64,000 bases of DNA from Rhyacichthys aspro. Taxonomy: Eukaryota; Chordata; Actinopteri; Gobiiformes; Rhyacichthyidae. Shown here piece after piece: positions 1 through 13,900 of the stretch; within the stretch, counting starts at the first letter, position 1; each line of letters begins with the position of its first letter. The position numbers were made by a program, and so were the translations under genes. The notes beneath the pieces were generated by a model that did no database searches, was not told the DNA's origin, and saw only the letters and a program-made list of their open reading frames with translations. The DNA is taken from the NCBI GenBank assembly GCA_036850595.1, contig CM072153.1, positions 11,054,169 through 11,118,168 on the forward strand, written 5' to 3'.

Positions 1-1939
1 TCTCTCATGAGGCACGTGTTCATTTTTCGGTTGAGTATAGACTCCTTCTCTCTTCGTGCAGTGCACTTCTTTGAAGATGTTGCTAAACAGACCTGCGATA
101 TTCCCGACAGTTTTTATAATTATATAATAATAATCATTATTAGTTGGTGAGTACTGTGTGCGTTATGACGCAGCCATGAGTCCTGCAGCAGTTGAATCTG
201 TAAAGCACCTGCTCATCTCCAACATCTGTTTAAAAATAGTGCTTTTTGGAGCAGGTATCGATACTTGAAGTGTGCTTATTGTGATATTTTACCCACAAAC
301 TTATTTTATCCATCAAAAATAGCCCAATAAATAGATGGTCACCTCGACTTTCCAGTTATATTTTACAGTATAAAATATATAAAAAATAATGTGTAAAACA
401 TTGAAACTTTTCGTTCATTTTATTTATTTATTTTTAATAAATTTGCACTAAATTTAAAGTGTTCTTTAAGCAATGGTTTGATCACATTTGGGTGTTTTTT
501 AAACATTTGTAATGAACTATCGGATGATACAAACTGAACAATCGCATGAGACATTTAAAGTTATGAACATCTGGTCAAAAGGGCGCACAGCGCGCGCGGC
601 AGCCGCATGTTGTTGCGCGCGGCTGATGAATGTCCGGAGTGACAGAAGGAGGAAGGTATAGAAGAAGTCTGCCCAGTAACAATCGCTGAGGAACTATTGG
701 CTATGCAAATAGACGGCAGCAGGGCGGAGGAAACAACTTACACTGGCAGCAAGAAAAAAACTTTAAAGAGATATTTCCCCGACTTTTCTCCCAAGAAGAG
801 CTACAAAGCCAAGAGTTTGGGATGGAAATGAACAGCACTTTACAGAACTCATGCGCCCGAGTCCCGTCCATTCAGGACGCCTCTTTGAAGTGGCGAAGAA
901 TAGCTCTGGATTAACATATTTACACATGCAGATTGTGTCCGGGGGGAAATCATTTGGCTCTCACTTTTTAATGATGTCCTCAATGACCCGCCCGTTTCCA
1001 CCTGCTTCTTCTTTACCAACTTTATTTCATATTCCTCTCATCTCTCTGTTATCTTTAACAAACTCACAGGCTGCTTCACATTTCCTAGAAAGCTATCTCA
1101 TAAACCACAAGTAGTGTGTGGCTGTTGTAAGAAAAAAAAAAAAGAAAACTCATATGCCCATGTGTGTCCGCTCTGTGTGAGAGAGAGCGTGCGTGGGAGG
1201 GCGGCTGGTTCTGGGGCGTGCACGTGCGCGCCCACGTGCCTGTGGAAGTGAACATGCGACATGTGTGTCTCCAAATAAATGGATACTGATACGCGTGATG
1301 CGCAGCCTCAGAAAACAGTTTGTTTAAAAAAATGTGGAGCAGTTAGACAATTTGGTCAGAGTTACCGTGACAAAACACAAGAAAGAACCGTGGCTTGTTG
1401 TAGGATATAAAAAATAAAGCCTTGTCTAGCGATGAGATACAGCAGATGGGATTTGGGTTTTGGTTTTGTGCAATCTCTCCAGGACCAAAAGTGTTCAAAG
1501 TTGAAAGTGTTTTTCTTAATAAAACACGCGTGAAAGTGGACCTGAGTTTTTTATCGCGCTCTAAAGTGTCTAAATGTATGTGGATGTTGCTCATTGTTAG
1601 GTCCGTGCATTGGTAATGAAGCAGTGAAGCGGTGCTGCATGCCAGTGGTGCAGACGGAGCGAGGGGGGGGACCTGTGGTCCATACAGAGCGAGCGAAGCG
1701 ATTGCGTCAGTGGCGCACGCGGGGCAGGCGGATGAAAGCGGAGGCGCACTGTGGGGAGAGAGGAAAAAGTTCTCAACGCGGCAGAGCACAGAGACACAGA
1801 GAGGCAGGACTAGACTCGAACACGGAGCCCCTGCAGTCTTTATGCCTCCGACACTTTCCCTTCCATCCGCGTAACGCCGCCGCTTCCGGACACATAGCCC
1901 ACCGTCATTTTTGGACAAACAGTGAAAGCGAGCGGCACC
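1..1939 (+). promoter_or_regulatory. ccnd2: ccnd2 upstream region and 5' UTR
   Basis: Sequence upstream of the ccnd2 start codon, with no recognisable coding exon. It becomes rich in G, C and CpG from about 580 to 640 and again from 1190 to 1940, as expected of a CpG-rich promoter. Visible motifs are an octamer ATGCAAAT at 703-710, CACGTG E-boxes at 13-18, 1221-1226 and 1233-1238, and an A/T-rich TATA-like stretch at 1406-1415. The exact transcription start cannot be read from sequence. By comparison with mammalian CCND2, which has a 5' UTR of a few hundred bases, it should lie between roughly 1450 and 1750. The first ATG in a strong context is the ccnd2 start itself. Confidence 0.6.
1221..1238. 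promoter_or_regulatory. paired CACGTG E-boxes upstream of ccnd2
   Basis: Two perfect palindromic E-boxes, CACGTG at 1221-1226 and 1233-1238, are separated by six G/C bases and lie about 700 bp upstream of the start codon. MYC/MAX/MAD proteins bind this motif, and mammalian CCND2 is a known direct MYC target through E-boxes in its promoter. Conserved function here is inference. Confidence 0.5.
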
Positions 1940-4900
1940 ATGGAGCTGCTGTGCCTCGAAATGGAGACGAACATACGCGCTCGACCCGACCCGAACCTCC
2001 TGTGCGATGACAGAGTGCTGGACAGCTTGTTGACCATAGAAGAGAGGTTCCTACCGCAGAATTCCTATTTCAAAGTCCTCCAGAAAGACATTCAGCCTTT
2101 TATGAGGAGGATGGTCGCCACTTGGATGTTGGAGGTATAAACACCGAAGGCTCACCAGTCTCTGTTCTTTAAACTTTGGTTTCTTTGCTGCTTTGCTGAG
2201 AGTCTGCGTGCAATTTACTTAAGCACTTAACACTCCCAGCTCTCATCGGCGTGCGATTATTCCTCATTGTCAGCGTCTTTCTGTGTCACATTGTCGAAGT
2301 CCACTCACTGTGAGTCAAACAGACAGAAGTCTCAAAGCCTTTCTGTCGCGTGTAGGCAAAACCCAGTGTTAATGCTACGAGCAGTTGTTTATTTTCTGTT
2401 ATTATTTTAGATAGGCTGAATATTTCCATGCACACGTATGCACTCCACAACGCAACGCAGCCCTGTGCTCTCACATCGCCATGTTGGTTTTACAGGAGCG
2501 CTTGCTCTTTTAACAGCTCTTTATAGTGCTATAAACGCAATAACAGCACTTCAGACATACAGCTATGGACAGAGGAGGCTCTCTAGTGTCATGTCCGTGC
2601 AGAAATAGTGACAAAAAGCGTTGGATATATTTTACAGATATATTTGAAATGTCGGAAGGGCGAGGGCCTTATCTGACTCTGAGCTTTCCCCCTCGTCGCG
2701 AAGCTTCTTCTGTGGAATTATGTTCAAAATACACATCTGCGCTTCGTATTTCTGTCTAATAACTATCTTTGAACGCACTACGGACCTTAAGCTTTATTTT
2801 CATATCAAAAACATACGCCAGTGACGTTCTATGTAATTTTAATTAATTTTTGAAATCATAAATACATCAGCTCCGCTGTGACGCACACTCGATCTGGCTT
2901 CGCACTCGTCTCGCATTTGGGCATTTTATTCCTAATTATTGCGTTTGCATTTGGGCCAGAACTGTCGGGTTTAATAAAGAAGAGTCTCCTGGACATTATG
3001 GTGTGAAAAAAGTCAGACTGGCTAATTTATTTGTATTTTTAAATATTTTCTGAAAATATGACGAATGAAAAAAAGCGTGTTTCCGCGTGCTGCTGTGCTG
3101 CTGCTTTGGGGTTGTTTCTTTCTCCGTTTCTTTTTAGCTCGGCGCTTTGTGACTTGAATTGATTTCTTAAAGTGAATGGACCTGTGGAATGCCACTCTAT
3201 TGACAGTCTGTGACATGAAACTTATTGGATGCTGGAAAAAAAAATCATGTCTGCTGAATTAATGCGCTGTCGCAACTGGTTCCAGGGTTGGGCGCAAAAT
3301 GTTGGCTGTGCACCAACTATGTGTGTCACTGAATTTATATGCACTCTTTTATGTGAAGAGTCTCCTAATACAAGTGCTTTTTTAACGCTGTACATGTTTG
3401 TCTGCGCAGGTTTGTGAGGAGCAGAAGTGCGAGGAGGAAGTTTTTCCCTTGGCCATGAACTACTTAGACAGATTTTTAACCGTGGTACCCACCAAAAAGT
3501 GTAACCTGCAGCTGCTGGGAGCCGTGTGTATGTTCCTCGCATCCAAATTAAAAGACACGCGTCCATTAACTGCAGAGAAGCTTTGCATCTACACAGATAA
3601 CTCCATCAGACCGCAAGAACTGCTGGTAAAGACCCTCTCTTCACTATTCACCACGCGTCACACTCTTTTATGATCATGTCTGCTTCAGAAACATTTTTAT
3701 AACTTAGCATTGCATTTAAAACCTTCATTTAAATCCACCAACTGGGTCTGATTGACCACGTGGTGCTTGTGTCCACTCTCTTAAGTCCTTTAAGATGCAT
3801 GAAATGAGGCAGAGTCCTCCACAAGGACTCACTTCTTCTTACTGTACTGCACAAGAGCCTGTGGGCTTTACAGTAACCAGTCCCGTGTGGTGGTCTCCAT
3901 TGCCATCTAGTGGTAGATATTTGCACAGAGCAATGAGTTCAGCTTGAATAGCAGCCAAAAAAGTTCTGACTCTGTTGCTGTCAGCCAGAGAGGGGGAGAC
4001 ACACACAGAGTTTGACTTCAACACTTTTAACATAAGAATCAATGTGCATGCTTTAAATGTTAGAAAAGACCGCTCTCCATGTGATCCGAGCATAAAGTCA
4101 CTCCAGCGCATGCTTATCTGTCACAAGGCCTTGTAATATCAGCTGAATTTGTCCAGTTAATTATCAAGATAAGTTTTTCCCCATCACTGTGGTGTCACAC
4201 AAACATTCCTCAGAAAACAATCCCACCCATGTTGTGAAAGAGACCACAGTATGATCCAGACATGGCTGACGGACGGCTTCTCCCCGCTGAGATCTGGCAC
4301 TTCTCAACTATCTGGTCCAGATCATGATTATTCTGGAAGTTTCCTGATTGTATGTGGGTGATTCCAACATTTAAGGGTCAGGAAATAGACTCTGCATTTC
4401 AGTTTAAAGACAGAGCTGTCAGGCCTTGAACTGCTTCACCAAGGCCTCTTCACTGTCTTTCTGTATAAGGCAGTATTTTGGCTGACACGCAGACACAGGA
4501 AACTAAGATCAGCTGCTCGGGGCATGTGATCACTGTTTTTTCTTTTTTTTTTTTTTTTTCATCTTTGGTAACAATTTCTTGTAAAGAGAACCGCAGTGTT
4601 ACAAAGAAGGTGTGACCAGAGGAAGGCAGTAGCAGAAGGAAGTGGTGCTTGACACTCTGTCAGCACATAGACTATGTTGCAAGGTGTGCCGCTGTACATT
4701 TTAAATCCTGCTCATTTGGACAGATGGAGTTTAAACATATTCAAGGCAGACGCAGACCACCGACGACTCTGTTAATACCGTTTATCAAACCTGAGACTCT
4801 GGAATGCACTAGATATAAAAGGCAAAGTGTTGGGTCAGTGGCAGCCATATTGAATTGTCCCATGACTTTATGCCCATGCAGCCTCTCTATGAAAGGGAAA

Positions 4901-7900
4901 AGTGAACAGCATCAGTGGTCCCAGTCACAAGGCTGCAGTCCGGAGCCAAACTACCAAATATTTTCCCAAATTAGTCACCAGCTACCCTCCTCCTGCTCTC
5001 CTCTCATCTAGGAAGTGAAAGTAACATCAGATTTAAACAGAGCACCACACCTAAGACCGTCATGTGTCATCACTGCGCCCCACACAGAAACCATCAGCGA
5101 AAGTTGGTGAATTTGGTCTCTTGTGAAAGGTTGAAGCCTCTAACAGAAATATGTGGAAAAACATTTGAGAAGGTCTTCAATTTAACAATGTGTCGCTGCC
5201 ACCTTTTTTTTTTTTCTAAACTTAAAACAATGAAAAGGGTTTCTGCCCAGCACAAACTTACCCCACTCTTCTTCGTCTAAACTGTACCGTCACAAGTTAG
5301 CGTGCATTTCATACAGAGCTTTTTAAAGATCTATCAAAAGGTGAGAACGGGTCAGTTTTGACGGTCAGGTCCTCACTTGAGTGTTTAAAAGCCTGTTCTC
5401 ACTAAGATAGTTATGTAAGCGCACACAGCACACACTCAGCAGAGCCTCTGGTGGGCCTCTTTAGGAAAGTCCCCAGATGCCAGACACATAGACTACATAG
5501 AGGGAGACAGTGGAGTGAGGTCACCTGGCTTGCTGCTATTTCTCCGTCCCAGGCTCAGCCAAGCACAGTCTAATACAGTAACAATAATACACTTAAATAC
5601 TACATACAGTGCAATACAGACTTACGTGGTGCCATCCATTTTGACATAATTGTCACCTCGCACTTCTCTCTCTTGGTAGGAATGGGAACTGGTGGTGTTG
5701 GGGAAGTTGAAGTGGAACCTCGCAGCAGTGACTCCCAACGACTTCATTGAGTACATTTTGAGGAGGCTGCCCCTGCCCGAGGATAAGCTGGCACTTATAC
5801 GCAAACATGTCCAAACGTTTATCGCCCTATGCGCTACAGGTGAGACAACCACTGCTAATGACTTAACATTTTTTATTTTATACAGGCATCATAAAAGAAA
5901 TGAGAGGTATTAATGGCATCAGGGTGATTGAAGCTCTGTGTTAGACCGTCATTTAGGTGAGGTACATGATACCTGCAGCAGGCAAACAGGCAAGTGTCAC
6001 GGAAGACATTTCAGCATTTGACACTGCAGCTCGGCCTCGATCATTTGTCTTCTCCCAGGGACAGTCAGCGCTCGTGTTTTGGAGGCAGTTGACTTGGTTT
6101 TCAGGGCATCCTATAACACTTCAAAGGAGCTGAAGCTTGTGGTTGAGGGGCATTCCCATGTCGCACACAGGGTCGACTGGAGGAACGAACCCGGGGTGGA
6201 GGCGAGCATTGCCTATTGTCTTTCTGCTCTTGAGGTGAATTGTTCCCTCAAGATCAAACATCCAGGCGAGTCGTGGGAGAGACAGTGGGCCTTTAACATG
6301 ATCTGAAGAGACAGCCAGAATGAGGGGGCGAATGAGGGAGTCGGGAAAAAAGCCGGAGGAGCGTATTGTTTTTGCGTCGCCAATTCTAAGGCACGTCGTG
6401 TTTTCATATCTCTTCCCCTGCTGCCTTACTTTCCTCTTTTTCTCTCACCCACTTCACTTCTCACGCCTCCCCGCCCTACAGCTGTGGGACATGATAACTT
6501 TCCCATGTCGAGATTCTCTATAGGACAGGTTCCCCCTGTTTCCGTCAAGTCCAACCTCAGCTTGTGAGCTACAAAGAAGTCTAGACTGACTATTGCTTCA
6601 GGAGAGTCAGTTAGCCAACACTCTACCAGCGGTGTCTTTTGCTCTATGCCTCAAACTGGAATGCCCACTGCACCTCTTCATGGGAAACTGCTGCTTGTCT
6701 TGACATCATTAATGGGCGTGTGTATAGTTAGATGAACACAAAATAGACACAAATATGCAGAATTGTGCAATCTCCATAGAGTCTGCTGTCTTCCCTCATA
6801 TCTCTTGCTCTTACCACAAATATCTAATTGATGTGTTCAATGACTGTGTGTCAGACTACATGCATTTAATTTAATACATGCTAATGATTTGTTGAAGTTG
6901 TCCTCCGTCTTGTCAGTGTGCTTTAGAACACATACGGGACTTAGTAGATAGCTGTGGATTAGCAACAGGCCATTTTTCTGTAGGTTAGTCTCCAGGCAAA
7001 CACAGACTGAGGGCATGACAGAGAAAGAGTGAGCTTTAGTGAAAGTGAGTCAACAATTTGGTGCATCTGAAGATCTCTGGGAATTCGAAACCCCCGTTTG
7101 TGGAAGGTTCCCAGCCGTAAATCTAGTGGTTATCTGGTGAGAATCCTCCTTGAGACGTCCTCTGAGAAGGTACAGACTCTCGCCGTCTCACTGGTGGATT
7201 TACATTTGCAAGACAGTTGACAACAGGTCACCTGTGGCCTTCCCATTCCATACAGTGTTTTTCAAGTCCTATCCTCCACTACTCCCACCTCTGCTGTTTC
7301 TATACGGAAAAGAAAAACATGCATAAAACCATTTGCAAAGGAACAAGAGGGAGACGAGGACAAGTGGAGAATAAGGCCTCTCATTCCTAATGGCTCCTCT
7401 CTTTTGATGAAACAGTTCCGTTCGGGCCACTCGGTGGGATTTTGTCAGGTGGCGCAGGCTGGCTCTGTATTAATTAATAACACTGGCTGGTCCATTCAGG
7501 ACTATGCAAATGGCTGGGGGGCTCAGCTAGAGGCTGGGAGAATGGAGACAAAAGACTTGGTCCTTACATTTCATATGCAGAGCCATATGAGGGTCAGCGC
7601 TGCAGGGCCACTTGATAGGAAACACCAGCGCTTCCCTAAGGCAGGCCGCCAGATAATAGCCCAGAAACAAGCTCATTAAGGGAGATTATGAACCTCCATT
7701 CCTCCACACAGACACTCCGCACTCCAAGCTTCCTCTTCCATTCTTATTCAATTGAGCTAAAGTGGAAGAATGGATGGGTGCATGGGGCAGACAGATGCAC
7801 CCAGACCTGTCTGCAGCCGTTATTGAGCCCCATCTTCTTGCCATATTGCCAGGGATTAAGTTTTAAGACACAGTCCAATAGGCCTTGCTGTAATAGTATG

Positions 7901-10900
7901 CAAGAAATGTGACAATAGACATAGATGATCAAAGAAGAAAATTCTGGACCGTGGCCAACAGTGCCGTCTAAGAAAGAGTCACTTGTCTTTGATCAAACGC
8001 TAAACATTTGCCACATGTAAATAGCAATTTATTAAAGTAACCAAGTGCCCAGTGATTATTTCTGTAAAGTATTTGATCACATTTTCTGGTATGCAGACGG
8101 TGTTGTCACTTGGCTGTGTGAACAAACTTGATCATTAACCAAGGAACCTGGAGTCAGGCACATACTAATGATTCACCTATTCACAGAGTTGATACAAAAG
8201 TATGTGAGTGAATAAATGTTTAAAAGACAGTTCTTTAAAGTACGAGTCAACAAGTCTTTTGCTTCACACCCAATAGAATTATTGTGCTCATTAGGTGTTT
8301 TTTTAGAGTATAGGAAAATCAGAATGGCTTGTTTGTTATGTACTTACTACCAGAATCTAAAACAGTTCATTTGACTTTTTATTTGAATCCTGTAAATGTG
8401 GATGCTCCCTCTCCAGAAGGAAGCAGTGTGGAGAATTCCCTTCAGCCCCGAGTGCATGATTCATCCGGATGTGGTCAAAGGAATGGCCTTTGCTGGTGTT
8501 TGTTTACATAAAATTTCCTTCATGTTTGATGAGTCAGAACTCCGACAAATTAGATACGTCCTCCGCCAAATTATCATCTCTTCATGCGCTCCTCTGATGT
8601 AGAGTCACATCCGGCCGATCATCGCGCCAACAGAAAATCCAAAGGAACTCTCAGTAGAGTAAGCTAGCAAATATGTGGCATGTAAAGTGACTCATTAAGA
8701 CGTCCTGATTTCTCCCACATTTCACTGTTGTAATCACCTGCAAGCTCTATAAATACCGTGGCCAGTGCCCTCACACAGGAAACACTGAGATTTTTTTCCT
8801 CCCTAGGCTTTCATTTATCTCACCAAAAGACAAAAATGGACAGCTACTGAATTCTAAACTAGGCCATGTCACCAAATCAAGTATTGTTCGTTATAAATAA
8901 TTAGAGCCAAACAAATACCAGACAAAAAACATCTTACTTTGATTGTTGTTTTTCCCCAAAACAATTGAGCCATTCCTCCAATGCAATATGATCAATTATT
9001 GGGTCACTTCTTGTTCAGTGTCTGTAACACCAAAGCTTGAAATAAAGCAGTTAGGAGTTTTGAACAAGTGTTTCTTAATCCTGTACAAATGTTACGTTTG
9101 TAGAAGTTTTGAAGTCCAACTGGGGGTTGTATTTTTGGCATCGTAGTAAGTAGCTTGCAGAGCTTGGATGTGCTCTCTACAGACCTTGTTTTGACTAGCA
9201 GGCTGCTCAGCATCAGTGGAGAAACATAATGTCATGCCAGTACAAATATGATGTTTGTTTTTGACCTTAATCAGTCAACAGGCACGAGGTAGCTGTAATG
9301 CAACTCCTTTGATAAACAAGGTCATTAAATGCAACATGTATAGAAAACAAGAAGCTGATTTGTAGCACTGGAAAAAGCAGAGGGCAAGAGGAGTGTTAGG
9401 GCTCTTTTTCCTTTCTTTTTTTCAAGTTTCCAGCTTTAATTAATTTACAAGTTTAATGTGCAAACTGTGTAATGCCGCCACCCAGGAGGAGTGTGCCGTG
9501 TAGGGCAGCAGACTGAGTGACCAGGGCCTGAGGAGGAAGTTTCAGGGCTAGGAGCTCAGGGGAATGGCAGCGAGGGGGCACAGGCAGGAGAAAGGGCTAT
9601 TGAGAGGGCTGAGAGGCGCGCGGGCCAGGCCGGCCAGCCGCTGCGCACAGGGAGCTTTCCATCACAGGCGTCCCCACTCAGCTACATACACTGTTTATCC
9701 TCAGCATGAATATCAATGAGGGCCTCCTAAAATACAGCCATTCTTCCCCCCACATGCAGCAGCCACCAGGCCGCAGTGTCAGCCCGCATCGGCCGCACGC
9801 GCACGTCCTTGTTCTCTCACAGACCTGTCTTGTCTGGAGTGCGAAAAATCAGCTTGCTGCCCACTGCCCACCACTCGGCTCTTCGACAAAACTACGCCTG
9901 TGCTCTGTGCGTGTCAGTCTGTGTCTACATCCGTTAAAGCATGCAAACGTTGTGGCATTATTCTTTTCTTCCTGTGTCTTCAAGTGCCTCCTTCTCTGTC
10001 ACTCTGCTCTCTCAGCACACATACTGTAAATCCATGTATGCCTTTGTCCTCGCACCACTATAGAAACTTGTGCTTTTACTGCAGTGATGTAATGCTCAGG
10101 GGCTTTGTGCGCTCCTTCCTTTTGGCTTGAGGTAGTCTTTAATAAATCGCTCTTTGGCAGAGGCCCAGTGGCCAACACAGGGGTGTATAATAAGTTCATT
10201 TATTTGTCAACACTGAGCCCACAAGATGAGAAAGCGCCTGGCTGTGCATGTTAAAAAGGCACTGAGGGGCTGCCTTTACAGCTATCCAAGGGCCCACCTC
10301 TTTGATTCCAAATAAAAAAGAAGGAAGAAAAATCTCTTCAGAGCCATCACATGCAGTTTGCTTTGCAATTGAATATGGCAATATGTTAATGCGCCGGCTG
10401 TTTCTCTGCCACCACTGCCCACTCCTCCAGCCATAGGTGGCCCAGGAACAGAGGCATACTTATGGGGGGAGGCAGGAGGTAAGGGTCACTGGAGGGCGAC
10501 TCTTTTCTTCTTCCAAAACCTCACAAGAGTCTGGACACAGACTTGAGAATGATGTGCAGCAAAGTCGTCGACCCCCCTCTCCTCTCCTGCCACGCCCACC
10601 ACCTTTCCCTTCTTTTGGAAATGTGGCCTTGTGACAGTACCGCCCATCCCTCTTCCGTCCCTCGTCCTTCATCATCCTCCCCCTCGCCGACCCACTGTCC
10701 CCCCTGTCCAGCCACATTCATTGTCCGTTCTGGTCTCCCTGAATTGGTATGTGCAGAGAAGGGGATGGATGCTGTGTCTGTCAATTGGGTGAAATGAGGT
10801 GATGACTCCGGACAATGGAGTCACACTCTTCTGGCTTCCTTCTCACAAGGCCCGCTACTCAATTAATATGCTAAGAGATAGGAGCAGAGCCAATGCAAAC

Positions 10901-13900
10901 CGCTGCTTGTTGTAGCAACAAAGCCTTGGGCATGTGTGCCATTCAGTGGCCCCATCTTAGCAGGCCATGTGTTGTCCAAAAAGAGAGGTAGAAGTTGAGC
11001 AAGACATAAAGAGAAAATAGTAGAAAGAAGTGTGTGTGACTCTGTCGCGTCTGCTGCCTGTCTCCCGTGTCTCTCTCCCTGTATGCCAGTTGCCTTGCCT
11101 TTTCGGGATTCTGGCCCGTTCACAAGCTGTCTCATTTGCATTATGAATGACAGTGAGGGGAGCTAACAAGGTTATTGGTCTTTGAGACGCACGCCTGTGA
11201 CCACACGTGGAAAAAGGACCTACAGCAGTGAGCATTGGCAGAGGCACTGAGCCTCTTTATTCCTCCCTTTCCAAGTGCTATGGGGCTTTTTCAGGGAGCA
11301 CACGATTTACTCAGGAGATGGAAGAAAAGGGGCCGGGCTGGGGAAAGGGGGAATGGGGTGGGTAGTGGGTGAGGGTGGTTGCTTTTCAGCTTCTTTACAA
11401 GCCGAGTGAACCCTCATTATCCAGGCCCCTGGTCATTTGTAAGTGCAGTGTTCAGAGCCAGTACAAGAAATATTTTAAGAAGACTGTGAGATTAACACAT
11501 CAAATGTAACAGTGTTGTGTCTGTACTTTCTCTCATTTATAAGTATTTGTACTGTATATTTGTATAAAAATATTGTTTGTGTGGGGAAGTTTTTAGTCTA
11601 ATAACCACAATTAAACATTCAAATGAACCATAATATCGTACATTTCAGATTTCACATTTGCTATGCACCCTCCCTCAATGATTGCCACCGGAAGTGTGGG
11701 AGCAGCAATCTGCGGCCTCCAGCTCGATTCAGCTGGCCAGTCACAGTGGGGCAACAGTCTGACAGACCTACTGGCAAAAATCACCAAAACAGAAGTGGTA
11801 AGTGTCTCTTACACATACAGTGCACCATGAAATTGTCAAGATGTATTTTTAAATTTAAATTGGTACTTATACACATGTTCACCACATTAATTAAATATAC
11901 ATGAATAATTCATATGTTAACAATCACATTTACCAAAATCAATTCCTGTTGAACATAGCAGCCTTGTCTGTTGCTGGCAGCTTTAGAGCATGTAAAATAT
12001 TTGTGGCTGTATAGCTTTTAGGATGGGTGAATGTTGCAGCTGTGGTTGAGTTCAGTCCAAACAAGACAAGGACTGTCATAAGGCTGGCTTTCATCAAACA
12101 ACTGCAACATCTAGTTTTCTGTATCACATTGACAGAACAAGTAGATGGACAAGAGAGCCCAGCAACAGAAAGTTCACAGATTTAGATCATATTCCTTCAT
12201 TTTTATCCAAATAGAAAAGATCCCTCTGCTTTGATCCCGTGCTTCAACATGGGAAGTTAAATCCTGTTGTCTCTAAAACAAGGCGGTGGCAGGGGAAGTG
12301 TTGCAGTGGAAGCACTTGTGGGTGCCATACCTTTCTTACATTGTTCTCTGGACTCCCCCTATGGCCTATAACACAGTGCTGCTGGAAACCATGGCTCCCT
12401 CTGCTGCAGGCAGCGTGAAGTCTGGTTCAGCAGCTGAGGAAAAACAAATAGCTGGGCCTCACAGCCCAGGGCCTCAGTCTGTTTAGGCTGCAAGATGTTA
12501 GACTTAAGCGAATGAAGTCACCATATGTCTCTGTGATCATCTCCTCACATTCCTCCATTCAGACAAGCCATGGCTCGCAGTAAACACAAGGAAGCAAAGT
12601 AGTGGACAGTGGACACTCCCACTTCTAATTCAGCATACATGAGAGGTTTTAAAATGAAGGCCTAAGAAGGCAACCAAAAGACAGTCAGATTAGTATTGTG
12701 TTCAGTCACTCAAGACACATACATTCTTTCATTTGTGATGTTCATTAAAAAAGCAAAAACATGACTCGAAATATGCCCAAAATTCTGTTACTGTCTGAAT
12801 TACTAACTTGTGTCAGTGTTTCGTTACTCATTTAGAAGCAAAATATGGTAACTTCTGGGATCTTGCCACCTCATACACTCAAGCAATATGAAGGCAAAGC
12901 AACTTATGCCAACTTGTGTGGTTGGCGCTGCCAGCAGCATCATGGCAAGCACCACCTCCTGGCACCCCACTGGCATCTGTGGTATCCACAAGCTGTGGTT
13001 TTCCAGTGGAAATGTGATAGGGCCTAAGTCCCCATCGTGGACTTCTGCAGAAAAGTGTGTAGCCTGTAGTTTGGCTTTACACACACCTGTTGTGGCTCTA
13101 AGGGGCTCATCTGGGTTCAAGCAGCAAGATACTGTGGCTGTAAAAGAGTGCAAGACTTGCAAGAGCAACTAAGAGACAGAAAAAACTTTTTTGTTTTTTG
13201 CAGGCTAAAGGACAAGAAAAGTCACAATTTGTATTGTAACTTGTGGAAATCTGAGTCACTGTGTCAGCCGCAGGGCAAGATTCTCTGAGGTCCTTAAAGT
13301 GTGTCATCAGTGTTCGTCTGCATGTCCAGCTCCAACACACAATCTTGTCTTGTGTGGTACAGTCAGCCGTTAAAACACAGTCTGAGGCTTCACACATTTA
13401 ATTTGCCTGGTTTTGTCTGTCTGAACTATTTCCCCTGCTGCTGGTGTTCCAAAGGCTGCCCTGGGATGAAAAGGTAACGTAGATAGTTTTTCAGTTGGAG
13501 ACAGGCTGCGTAGGATGCTTCATTATGACTTTTCCTCCAAAAGCCACCTCATTTTCCAGTACTCCCCTCTGTATTGTAGTACCTAACCCCTTTCTTAAAA
13601 CAGTATTGGTGTTTCCAGTAGTCACACATTGAAGTCATTAACGTTTTGCAAATAAAGCCCATGGGGCTTGGCATGGGATCCGAATGGCCGCACTAAAGAG
13701 CCGTGCTGCAGAGTCTGTGGAAGAATGTCTTTTAAGAAGCACAGGCAAGCATTCTTGTGGCAAGACACAGGCAGTTCCTTTACATGTTCTGCGCTTTACT
13801 TAATTTTCTCACAGGAATTGAGTTTTTATGACCAATGGGGCACATGTTAGTGGGAAGAGTGTGTGTGTGAGGGTGCACACGCCCCTGTTAGTGGCCAACC

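Noticed and set aside
1343..1918. 191-codon antisense open frame upstream of ccnd2
   Set aside because: Lies over the CpG-rich promoter and 5' UTR, with low-complexity composition and no family resemblance; long frames arise by chance in GC-rich DNA.
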